From Phycisphaerae bacterium (GTDB lineage Bacteria; Planctomycetota; Phycisphaerae; Phycisphaerales; SM1A02), in assembly GCA_002862325.1 (NCBI GenBank), contig PKCT01000155.1, positions 1 to 6,003 of the forward strand: a stretch of 6,003 bases of DNA, given 5' to 3'. The notes below the pieces were generated by a model. It was not told the DNA's origin, did no database searches, and saw only the letters and a program-made list of their open reading frames with translations. Within the stretch, counting starts at the first letter, position 1. Each line of letters opens with the position of its first letter. Made by a program: the position numbers and the translations under genes. Shown here piece by piece: positions 1 through 5,380 of the stretch.

Positions 1-633
1 GGGACGATCGCGAGCAAGATCGTCTCCTGCGTAGCACGCCTGGAGAACCAGAACCAACGATTCGGCGCCGGCCACGTCGCGGACATCCTCGCCGGCTCGC
101 GGTCGGCTCGGATCATGGAGCTTCGACACGACGAGCTCTCCACCCACGGGCTCCTCGCGGAATTCAATCGAAGCCAGATCGTGGATCTCATCGGGCAGCT
201 CGTCGCGCTCGATGTGCTCGCCCGCTCCCCCGGGGATCGCCCGGTGATCGAACTGGGCAGGGACGCCCTCGAGACCCTTCGGGGCAACGCCGAGATCGAT
301 CTCGTCCGTCCGGCCGCATCGCGCGACCGGACGTCCAGACCGAGCCGGGGACGCGACGCCAGCGACTTCGAAGGCGTCGACCGTGATCTCTTCGAGACCC
401 TGCGCACCCGACGCCGGGAACTGGCCGCGGCTCGCGGCAAACCCGCCTACGTGATCGCGACCGACGCCACCCTGCGGGATCTCGCGCGGCTTCGACCGTC
501 GGATCTCGAGCAGATGCATCGCGTCCGTGGACTCGGCCAGCGAAAGATCGCGGAGCACGGGCCGGCGTGGCTGGAGGTTCTGGACGCGTGGGAACGGGAC
601 CGCGGTGGCGGCCGTGATCGAGAGGACTGCTGA
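1..633 (+). CDS. recQ: ATP-dependent DNA helicase RecQ, C-terminal part (5' truncated by window edge)
   Basis: This is the last 210 codons of a RecQ-family 3'-5' DNA helicase, which unwinds DNA during recombination and replication-fork repair in the cytoplasm. The reading frame is open from base 1, so the start and the helicase core with its Walker motifs lie outside the window. Codons 1 to about 75 match the winged-helix part of the RQC domain, with the family-like string FGAGHVADIL followed by LSTHGLL. An Arg/Ser/Asp-rich linker follows at about codons 102-125. Codons 127-198 form an HRDC domain (LFETLR, then GKPAYVIATDATL, then the helix-hairpin-like RVRGLGQRK), which in this family aids DNA binding. 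The protein ends in a short charged tail (ERDRGGGRDREDC). The TGA stop is one base from the scpA stop on the other strand. Identity as RecQ is well supported by the RQC-HRDC order; the helicase core itself is not visible. Confidence 0.93.
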   Translation, partial: GTIASKIVSCVARLENQNQRFGAGHVADILAGSRSARIMELRHDELSTHGLLAEFNRSQIVDLIGQLVALDVLARSPGDRPVIELGRDALETLRGNAEIDLVRPAASRDRTSRPSRGRDASDFEGVDRDLFETLRTRRRELAAARGKPAYVIATDATLRDLARLRPSDLEQMHRVRGLGQRKIAEHGPAWLEVLDAWERDRGGGRDREDC

Positions 634-634
634 G

Positions 635-1474
635 TCAATCCGCGGCGACGTCCGGCTCGTCCTCGACGGCGGCAACCTCCCCGACCGCGGGCTCGGCGTC
701 CGATTCGGGACGGAGCTCGAGATGGATGATCGCGTCCGCGTCCTGGCGGAACCCGATCCTCCGCTGACGGGCCAGTTCGAGCACCGCGAGAAAGAGCCCG
801 ATCATGGCACCGCGGGTTCTCCCGACGAACGTGTCCTGGAGCGAGAGCCGTCCGTCATCTCGTCGTCGAAGTCGATCGAGAAGGTCTTCCTGATGGAGAC
901 CGATCGGCGTGTCGTCGTACTCGACCGCGTGCTCGCCCAGTCGCGCGGGATCGATGGCGGCCATGATGCGCTCGAACGCATCGAAGAGATCGCCGGCGTG
1001 CACATCGTCGAGCTCGAGCGGGGTCGGTTCGTCGTCCTCGGCCTCCTCGGACTCACCGGCCCGGATGCGGACCGGCCATCGAGCGGCGTACTCGGCCCGG
1101 CGATCCTCCAGGGATCCCGCGGCGGAGCGGAATCGTTGGTAGGCGAGAAGCTGTCGCACGAGATCGTGACGCGGATCCTCCACCTCGTCCTGCTCCGCCT
1201 CAGCCCCTTCCTCATCCGCGATCTGCTTCGGCGCTAACGTCCGGGACTTCAGTTCGACCAGCGTCGCCGCCATCACCAGGAACTCGCCCGCGGCGTCGAT
1301 GTCGAGCGTCGCTTCGCCATCGATGTCCCCGATGGCGTCGAGATACTGGTTGGTGATCTCCACGATGGGGATGTCGTGGATGTCGACCTCGGCCCGACGG
1401 ATCAGGTAGAGGAGCAGATCGAGGGGCCCCTCGAAGCTGCTCAGGCGGACCGTGTAGTCGTCTTGGAGGCTCAT
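635..1474 (-). CDS. scpA: Segregation and condensation protein A (kleisin ScpA)
   Basis: ScpA is the kleisin subunit that bridges the SMC ATPase heads and binds ScpB in the bacterial condensin complex, which compacts and segregates the chromosome. The 279-residue product has the family hallmark FEGPLDLLLYLI at residues 14-25, then DIHDIPIVEIT (31-41) and LVMAATLVELKSR (66-78), which form the N-terminal SMC-binding part. A charged Glu/Asp-rich middle follows. Residues about 219-252 (GLFLAVLELARQRRI and onward) form the C-terminal winged helix. An acidic Ala/Glu/Asp tail of about 27 residues ends the protein. The length is normal to slightly long for the family. scpB is not next to it: scpA is followed by convergent recQ, so the usual scpA-scpB pair is broken here or lies elsewhere. 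The ATG at 1472-1474 lacks a Shine-Dalgarno site but has a -10-like TACAGT 6 nt upstream. Confidence 0.95.
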   Translation of the reverse strand: MSLQDDYTVRLSSFEGPLDLLLYLIRRAEVDIHDIPIVEITNQYLDAIGDIDGEATLDIDAAGEFLVMAATLVELKSRTLAPKQIADEEGAEAEQDEVEDPRHDLVRQLLAYQRFRSAAGSLEDRRAEYAARWPVRIRAGESEEAEDDEPTPLELDDVHAGDLFDAFERIMAAIDPARLGEHAVEYDDTPIGLHQEDLLDRLRRRDDGRLSLQDTFVGRTRGAMIGLFLAVLELARQRRIGFRQDADAIIHLELRPESDAEPAVGEVAAVEDEPDVAAD

Positions 1475-1480
1475 GCCGTC

Positions 1481-1486
1481 ACTGTA
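1481..1486 (-). promoter_or_regulatory. Putative -10 box of scpA (TACAGT), leaderless arrangement
   Basis: Read on the minus strand, TACAGT matches four of six positions of TATAAT and is followed by exactly 6 nt before the scpA ATG. Transcription would then start at or next to the A of the ATG, giving a leaderless mRNA. No Shine-Dalgarno-like purine run lies at usable distance. No convincing -35 hexamer was found. This is inference from position and motif only. Confidence 0.45.
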
Positions 1487-1526
1487 CCGCGAGAGGCGAG
1501 GTCATCGACGAGACCCGCCGAGGACG

Positions 1527-1532
1527 TACACT
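1527..1532 (+). promoter_or_regulatory. Putative -10 box of kdsD (TACACT), leaderless arrangement
   Basis: TACACT matches four of six positions of TATAAT and lies exactly 6 nt before the ATG at 1539. TCGACG at 1505-1510 could serve as a weak -35 (four of six matches to TTGACA, 16-nt spacer). The only purine run, GAGG at 1520-1523, is 15 nt from the ATG, too far for an ordinary ribosome binding site. Together these point to a leaderless start and support choosing 1539 over the in-frame ATG at 1473. Confidence 0.45.
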
Positions 1533-1538
1533 CTTCGC

Positions 1539-2573
1539 ATGGCGTCGACTCCAGAAACCCCCCATGCGCCCGATCGCACCTCCTCCGACCAGGAACTCGA
1601 TTTCCTCCAGAGCGTACTCCGCGCGGAGATCGGCGCGGTCGATCGCATCGCCGAGGCCCTCCCCCGCTACGCGGAAGCCTGGCGTGCCGCCGTGGGTCTG
1701 GTCGCCGATTGCGATGGTCACGTCGTCGTCGCGGGCATGGGGAAGTCGGGACTCGTCGGCGCGAAGATCTCCGCGACCCTGTCCAGCCTCGGACGCCCCT
1801 CGCACACCATCCATCCGGCGGAGGCCGTCCATGGCGATCTCGGACGCATTCGAAGAGGTGACGTCGCTATCCTGCTCTCCTACAGCGGAGAGACCGAGGA
1901 GGCCGTCGCCCTCGCATCGATCCTGGCGACCGACGGGATCGATTGCATCGGCATCAGCTGCCATGACGAGACCAGCCTGGGACGCGTGTGCCGCATCCAT
2001 CTTCCGCTGGGCCGGATGACGGAGGCGTGCCCGCTGAACCTCGCCCCCACCGCGAGCACCACCGCGATGATCGCGGTCGGAGACGCCCTCGCCCTGGCGG
2101 CGGCCCGGCGTCGCGACTTCGACGCGGACGCCTTCCATCGACATCATCCCGGAGGCATGCTCGGGCTCGGGCTCAGGCCGGTCGTCGAGGTGCTTCGATT
2201 CCGTGTGGGCCGAAACGTCACCGTCGCTTCCGAGACGCTCGACGTCCGCGACGCACTGCGGGTCGCAGGCGACGAACGACGAAGCGGCGCGACGCTTCTG
2301 GTGGATGCGGACGGGAGGTTGAGCGGGATCTTCACCGACGGCGACCTCCGTCGGCTCGTGAATCAGAGCGGCGGGGACGGACTCGATCGGGTCATCGGCG
2401 AGGTCATGACCCGAGATCCCCGCTCACTGGACGACACCGCTCTCGTTCGCGACGCCGTGCAGATGATCCGGGAACGGCGGGTCGACGAGATCCCGGTGAT
2501 CGACGATCAGGGGCGACCGGTCGGCATTCTCGACATTCAGGATCTCGTGGCCATGAAGGTGGTCGAGGACTAG
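1539..2573 (+). CDS. kdsD: Arabinose-5-phosphate isomerase, KpsF/GutQ family (SIS + two CBS domains)
   Basis: The enzyme interconverts D-ribulose 5-phosphate and D-arabinose 5-phosphate, the first step towards Kdo for lipopolysaccharide, in the cytoplasm. The 344-residue protein has a SIS domain at about 30-208 with GMGKSG (66-71), SYSGETEE (114-121), TEACPLNLAPTASTTA (161-176) and HHPGGMLG (202-209). Lys69, a Glu of SGETEE, Glu163 and His203 fall where the known KdsD active-site residues lie. Two CBS domains follow at about 213-272 (ending GIFTDGDLRRL) and 285-344 (VMTRDP, then IPVIDDQGRPVGILDIQDL). The length is close to that of E. coli KdsD. An in-frame ATG at 1473 overlaps the scpA start and would add 22 poorly conserved Arg-rich residues, so the ATG at 1539 was preferred. 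The gene is divergent from scpA and followed by a STAS gene after 14 nt. A KpsF or GutQ isozyme role cannot be excluded. Confidence 0.93.
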   Translation: MASTPETPHAPDRTSSDQELDFLQSVLRAEIGAVDRIAEALPRYAEAWRAAVGLVADCDGHVVVAGMGKSGLVGAKISATLSSLGRPSHTIHPAEAVHGDLGRIRRGDVAILLSYSGETEEAVALASILATDGIDCIGISCHDETSLGRVCRIHLPLGRMTEACPLNLAPTASTTAMIAVGDALALAAARRRDFDADAFHRHHPGGMLGLGLRPVVEVLRFRVGRNVTVASETLDVRDALRVAGDERRSGATLLVDADGRLSGIFTDGDLRRLVNQSGGDGLDRVIGEVMTRDPRSLDDTALVRDAVQMIRERRVDEIPVIDDQGRPVGILDIQDLVAMKVVED

Positions 2574-2577
2574 GAGG
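2572..2577 (+). promoter_or_regulatory. Ribosome binding site overlapping the kdsD stop codon
   Basis: AGGAGG begins on the second base of the kdsD TAG stop and lies 10 nt before a GTG at 2588. It fixes the start of the STAS gene at this GTG, where the STAS homology also begins, and suggests that translation of the two genes is coupled. Confidence 0.75.
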
Positions 2578-2587
2578 GCGTCTTCCC

Positions 2588-2929
2588 GTGCAACTCTTTC
2601 ATGAAGAGACCGACGACGGTATTCGAGTCCTCCGGGCCGATGGCGGCATCAACGGGCAGAACGCGAGCCAGCTGATCAAGGACGTGCTCGAGGCGGTGGA
2701 GTCCGGCTCCGACCGCGTGATCGTCGACTGCCAGGATCTCGACATCATCTCGAGCAGCGGGCTCTCCACCCTGCTCACCCTGCACACCCGCATTCGAACC
2801 CGTGGTGGAAACGTCAAGGTCGCGGGCATTCGACACGCCGTCGCGCAGGTTCTGCGGCTCACTCGACTCGATGTGGTTCTCGAGGTCTATCCCGATGTGA
2901 ACCGCGCCAAGCTGGCTTTCCGCGACTGA
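2588..2929 (+). CDS. STAS-domain protein, anti-sigma factor antagonist type
   Basis: The 113-residue product is a single STAS domain of the SpoIIAA/RsbV kind. Such proteins bind an anti-sigma kinase when unphosphorylated and so free a sigma factor, or feed related partner-switching output in the cytoplasm. Visible features are a first beta segment (GIRVLRADGGIN, 11-22), a helix, VIVDCQDLDIISSSGLSTLL (44-63), and a later GGNVKVAGI (73-81). In SpoIIAA the phosphorylated serine is the first Ser of DSSG; the matching residue here is Ser56 in the string Ser55-Ser56-Ser57-Gly58, so the usual preceding Asp is replaced by Ser. The start is GTG, chosen from the AGGAGG site 10 nt upstream; a longer open frame upstream is only overlap with kdsD. 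No kinase, phosphatase or sigma factor gene is in the window, so its partner is unknown. The family call is firm, the pathway is not. Confidence 0.88.
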   Translation: MQLFHEETDDGIRVLRADGGINGQNASQLIKDVLEAVESGSDRVIVDCQDLDIISSSGLSTLLTLHTRIRTRGGNVKVAGIRHAVAQVLRLTRLDVVLEVYPDVNRAKLAFRD

Positions 2930-3183
2930 GACGCCATATCTCGGCCGCCCTCGGACCCACAGCCAAAAAAAAGTGCGTGGAACGGCACACCACTAGTTCT
3001 TGTGTTCGCGTCACCCGCGGCCCCACGATCGAGCGATCGAATCCGATGCGTGAAGCCCAGGACCCATGTTATGGACCCCGGGGGTGGAGTTATCCGTTCT
3101 TCGAGTCACCGACCGTGGGCCGAAACATCTCCCGTCGCCGGCAACGGACCGGCTCGCACCAGCCCCGAACCAGGAACGCAGCC
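2930..3183. other. Non-coding stretch between the STAS gene and the small protein gene
   Basis: These 254 bases hold no credible gene. Visible elements are a run of eight A at 2965-2972, unusual in this GC-rich window; a doublet CGATCG at 3026-3031 and 3034-3039; the short inverted repeat CCAT-GTT-ATGG at 3064-3074, directly followed by the palindrome ACCCCGGGGGT at 3075-3085; and GTTAT repeated at 3068-3072 and 3089-3093, 21 bp apart. No terminator for the STAS gene and no clear sigma-70 promoter could be identified. The stretch may contain the promoter and 5' leader of the small gene at 3184, whose Shine-Dalgarno AGGA is at 3172-3175. Confidence 0.5.
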
Positions 3184-3387
3184 ATGCCAGCCAAGGACAC
3201 CCTCATCCAGTCCATTCGCGAACTCAACCGCTCGGCTCGCCGCGACTGGCTCGACCAGTTCGACCGTGCGAGCCTCCAGCGATATCTCGACCACCTCCTC
3301 CACGGATCCGAGCCCCGAGGCGGCGGCAGTCGATGGTCACGACCCGGCGACAGTCCGGCGATGATGACCCGGCGGGCGATGGTCTGA
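3184..3387 (+). CDS. Small conserved-looking protein of unknown function (67 aa)
   Basis: I do not recognise a named family. The start ATG has an AGGA Shine-Dalgarno site 8 nt upstream, which argues for a real gene and against the longer open frame beginning at 2977. The protein begins MPAKDTLIQSIRELNRSARRDWLDQF and is predicted to be helical and amphipathic over residues 5-39 (Ile, Leu, Trp, Phe spaced on charged helices, ending YLDHLLHG). It then changes to a Gly/Arg/Ser-rich segment with SRWSRPGDSPAM and a basic end (TRRAMV). No signal peptide, membrane segment or cysteine is present, so a cytoplasmic protein, perhaps binding a partner or nucleic acid, is plausible but unproven. It stands alone between a long leader region and a strong hairpin shared with the convergent response regulator. 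Codon use and base composition look like its neighbours. Confidence 0.7.
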   Translation: MPAKDTLIQSIRELNRSARRDWLDQFDRASLQRYLDHLLHGSEPRGGGSRWSRPGDSPAMMTRRAMV

Positions 3388-3414
3388 TCCAGCCGTCCGT
3401 CGTGATAAAGAATC

Positions 3415-3445
3415 CAGCCCGCTCGACCTCGTGCCGAGCGGGCTG
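3415..3445. terminator. Strong hairpin between convergent genes, probable bidirectional terminator
   Basis: A perfect 11-bp inverted repeat (CAGCCCGCTCG and its complement) encloses a 9-nt loop. It starts 27 nt after the stop of the small gene and ends 56 nt from the stop of the response regulator on the other strand. The rightward tail is GTTGGTTCC and the leftward tail GGATTCTTTATC, both only modestly T-rich; the leftward one is better. It most likely ends transcription from both sides. Confidence 0.75.
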
Positions 3446-3447
3446 TT

Positions 3448-3460
3448 GGTTCCTGGAACC
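3448..3460. repeat. Short perfect palindrome next to the terminator hairpin
   Basis: GGTTCC and GGAACC flank a single T. It begins 3 nt after the main hairpin, so it may be a second element of the same termination region or a protein-binding site. The spacer is too short for a full hairpin with all pairs formed. Confidence 0.4.
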
Positions 3461-3501
3461 CTCCGGTCGATCGTGGCTCCCGAATCGGCGTTCGTCCGGA
3501 C

Positions 3502-3990
3502 TCAGGCCTCGCCCTGGTCGCGAGTGAGCGACTCGAGCCGCTTTCGCAGCAGACGCACCCGCAGCAGACTCTTCACCCGGGTGAGGAGTTCGAGCTTGTT
3601 GACCGGTTTGGAGAGGAAGTCGTCGGTACCGCTCTCGACGGCTCGTTCGTAGTCGGGGACCTCGTTCAGCGCCGTGACCATGATCACCGCGATGTCCCGC
3701 GTCGTCGGGTTCGCCTTGAGCTTCTGGCACACCTCGAAGCCGGACATCCGCGGCATCATCACGTCGAGCAGGATCAGATCGGGTTCGTCCTTGGCGACCG
3801 CCGCCATCGCCTCGACCCCGTCGTGGGCGGTCGTGAGTCGACAGGGAAGATCATCGAGATAGGCCTGCACCAGCTCGAGATTCTGCTGGTTGTCGTCGAC
3901 CAGCAGGATCATCGCCTGGTCGAAGTCGAGATCGACATCGAAGCCCATTTGATCCAGTTCCTCGGTGCTTGGCTCATTGGGATCTTGCAT
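3502..3990 (-). CDS. Single-domain CheY-like response regulator with acidic N-terminal extension
   Basis: The 162-residue protein is one receiver domain without a DNA-binding or enzymatic output domain, so it probably acts by protein contacts in a phosphorelay or on a target in the cytoplasm. All key residues are present: the acidic pair Asp32-Asp33 (ILLVDDN), the phospho-acceptor Asp76 (LILLDVMMPRMSG), Thr106 (VIMVTA) and Lys128 (FLSKPVN). Residues 1-26 are an unusual Asp/Glu-rich extension before the first beta strand, and residues about 135-162 form a basic, probably helical tail (RVKSLLRVRLLRKRLESL). Met15 and Met27 are alternative starts, but the ATG at 3988-3990 is favoured by a TACCAT box 6 nt upstream. 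It begins 18 nt after the stop of the redoxin gene on the same strand. No histidine kinase is in the window. The sequence resembles the receiver domains of PleD-like proteins; the physiological role is unknown. Confidence 0.92.
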   Translation of the reverse strand: MQDPNEPSTEELDQMGFDVDLDFDQAMILLVDDNQQNLELVQAYLDDLPCRLTTAHDGVEAMAAVAKDEPDLILLDVMMPRMSGFEVCQKLKANPTTRDIAVIMVTALNEVPDYERAVESGTDDFLSKPVNKLELLTRVKSLLRVRLLRKRLESLTRDQGEA

Positions 3991-3996
3991 GGGCGG

Positions 3997-4002
3997 ATGG
4001 TA
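3997..4002 (-). promoter_or_regulatory. Putative -10 box of the response regulator gene (TACCAT)
   Basis: On the minus strand TACCAT (four of six matches to TATAAT) is followed by 6 nt and then the ATG. It fits in the 18-nt gap after the upstream redoxin gene, so the regulator may have its own leaderless transcript in addition to, or instead of, read-through. The nearest purine run (GAGG) is about 12-13 nt from the ATG, making it a poor ribosome binding site. A -35 is not evident. Confidence 0.4.
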
Positions 4003-4008
4003 CCTCGC

Positions 4009-5289
4009 TCAGGACGCTTCGTCCGGGATGGGGTCGCCGCCCTCGAGAAGATCCAGGAGGTCCTCGCGCAGACGCTCCTCGAAATCCTCGACGAACCCGG
4101 TCTTCACCGAGACGATCTGCCCCGCCGCATCGATGACCACGGTGGTCGGCAGACCGCGAACGCCGTAGTCCCGCGCCACTCGGCCGTCGAGATCGAGAAC
4201 GACCTCCAGTCCGTCGACATCGAACTTCTGGGCCTCGAGAAACTCGCCGATCCGGCGTTGCCGGACGTCCTCGAGCTTGCTCTGCTCGCTCGTATTGACC
4301 GCCAGGACCCGAATCGGGAGTCCGTTGTCCTTCGCCCAGCGACCGATGGCCGCAAGCCGCGGCAAGGCGGCCCGACAGGGACCGCACCAGGTCGCCCAGA
4401 AGTCGACCACGAGAACCTCGCCACGGAGCTGCGCCGACTCCACCACCCGACCATCCAGTCCCACGACCTGGAACGGCGGCGCCGCCATGCCGGGTCGAAG
4501 TCCACCCCCCGGTCGGACCGCGGCGGCCTGGCGGACCAGACCCGCGATCGAGTCGGTCCGCTCTCGCCCCTCGAGGTCCAGGACCAACGCCTTCTCCAGC
4601 GCGGGTGGCTCCTCGGACTCGAAGCGATATCGATACTCCAGCTCGATGCCGTCGGCGACGAACGGGCCATCGTGGATGTGGAGTTCGGCTTCGATCGGCA
4701 GCCGGGTCGTGGGATCGACGTCGATCCACATGTCCTCGTGGTCGCTGGCGAAGATCAGTCGCTGCCGCGCAGGCCGACCGCCCTCCTGCGCGATGGTCTC
4801 GAGCCCGGTCGGTTGCAGCCAGGGAGCCCGCGAGTTCAGCTGCATGACGCACTCCGCCGGATCGGACTCGCCGATCGCCATCGCGAGTCCTGGCCACGGC
4901 AGATCGCGAAAGGCGGAGAAGAGCGCATAGTACGGCGATCCCTTGTCCGAGACGTCGACGCAGAGGCCGTCCGCCGATTCGTGGATGGCCCGCAGGCGAC
5001 CGTCGGCGAGCAGGATCGTGAATCCGTCGAACTCTCCGCGCAGGCCGCGTTCGGGCATCAACGACCAGCGCACCGACCGTGGATCCGCCGGTTCCTCGAG
5101 CTCCCCTTCGCGAGTAACCACCACGACGTGCTCGGTCAACACGCGAGGCGCCGAACGAACCGCCTGGATCGTACGACCGAACGCCTCGACCGCTGCGGGA
5201 TCGGCCGGCCGAGCCTGGGCGTGGGCCGGTGGTCCGCCGAGTCCAAGGGTCGAGACGGTGAGAAGGACGACGATGAAGAGACGCGGCAT
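4009..5289 (-). CDS. Exported thioredoxin-fold (TlpA/redoxin-like) protein with N-terminal lipoprotein-carrier-like domain
   Basis: The 426-residue product probably does thiol-disulfide exchange outside the cytoplasm. Residues 1-24 form a Sec-type signal peptide (MPRLFIVVLLTVSTLGLGG) with a probable cut after AHA. Residues about 30-225 lack cysteine motifs and look like a beta-rich LolA/DUF2092-type domain, with WIDVDPTTRLPIEAEL near 188-203; this assignment is inference. A linker leads to the thioredoxin domain, about 264-415, with VDFWATWCGPC (Cys302 and Cys305), VNTSEQ, and the cis-proline loop RGLPTT (Pro381). The end is short and acidic. The start is the ATG at 5287-5289 because GGAG lies 9 nt upstream; a TTG 15 nt earlier overlaps that site and would spoil the signal peptide N-terminus. 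The neighbour upstream on the same strand is a paralogue. Cytochrome maturation, another redox role, or sensing cannot be told apart from sequence. Confidence 0.87.
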   Translation of the reverse strand: MPRLFIVVLLTVSTLGLGGPPAHAQARPADPAAVEAFGRTIQAVRSAPRVLTEHVVVVTREGELEEPADPRSVRWSLMPERGLRGEFDGFTILLADGRLRAIHESADGLCVDVSDKGSPYYALFSAFRDLPWPGLAMAIGESDPAECVMQLNSRAPWLQPTGLETIAQEGGRPARQRLIFASDHEDMWIDVDPTTRLPIEAELHIHDGPFVADGIELEYRYRFESEEPPALEKALVLDLEGRERTDSIAGLVRQAAAVRPGGGLRPGMAAPPFQVVGLDGRVVESAQLRGEVLVVDFWATWCGPCRAALPRLAAIGRWAKDNGLPIRVLAVNTSEQSKLEDVRQRRIGEFLEAQKFDVDGLEVVLDLDGRVARDYGVRGLPTTVVIDAAGQIVSVKTGFVEDFEERLREDLLDLLEGGDPIPDEAS

Positions 5290-5298
5290 AGGACGAGG

Positions 5299-5302
5299 CT
5301 CC
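5299..5302 (-). promoter_or_regulatory. Ribosome binding site deciding the redoxin start
   Basis: GGAG on the minus strand lies 9 nt before the ATG at 5287-5289. It favours this ATG over the in-frame TTG at 5302-5304, with which the site itself overlaps. Confidence 0.6.
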
Positions 5303-5380
5303 AATGGGCGGTGATCTTCGCGGGAGATGCGAACCTCGCTCCCCCGAACATGGTACGTCCCCTACCCCACCCCGGACGAC

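Noticed and set aside
527..1237. A 236-codon plus-strand frame across the recQ end and antisense to scpA.
   Set aside because: It overlaps two well-identified genes and has no recognisable motif or convincing ribosome binding site.
1473..1538. kdsD starting at the ATG at 1473.
   Set aside because: It would overlap the scpA start codon and add 22 Arg-rich residues not expected in the family; the ATG at 1539 has the -10-like box at leaderless distance.
1479..2147. A 222-codon open frame antisense to kdsD.
   Set aside because: The product has no recognisable domain, while the opposite strand encodes a well-conserved SIS domain; GC-rich third positions keep the antisense frame open.
2960..3000. 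A leftward intrinsic terminator using the A8 run at 2965-2972 as its T tract.
   Set aside because: Only a 4-bp stem (GTGG/CCAC) with a 9-nt loop can be drawn, and no leftward gene ends nearby.
2979..3011. An ECF-type promoter (GGAAC at 2979-2983 followed by CGTC).
   Set aside because: The spacing to CGTC is 24 nt, well beyond the usual 16-17.
3030..3055. A tRNA T-arm-like string (ATCGAATCC) in the intergenic region.
   Set aside because: The GTTC core is absent and no acceptor stem or anticodon arm can be drawn around it.
2977..3183. An N-terminal extension of the 67-residue protein from an upstream ATG at 2977, and overlapping frames from 3002 and 3066.
   Set aside because: The upstream part is Arg/Ser/Pro-rich without pattern, and a good Shine-Dalgarno site serves the ATG at 3184 instead.
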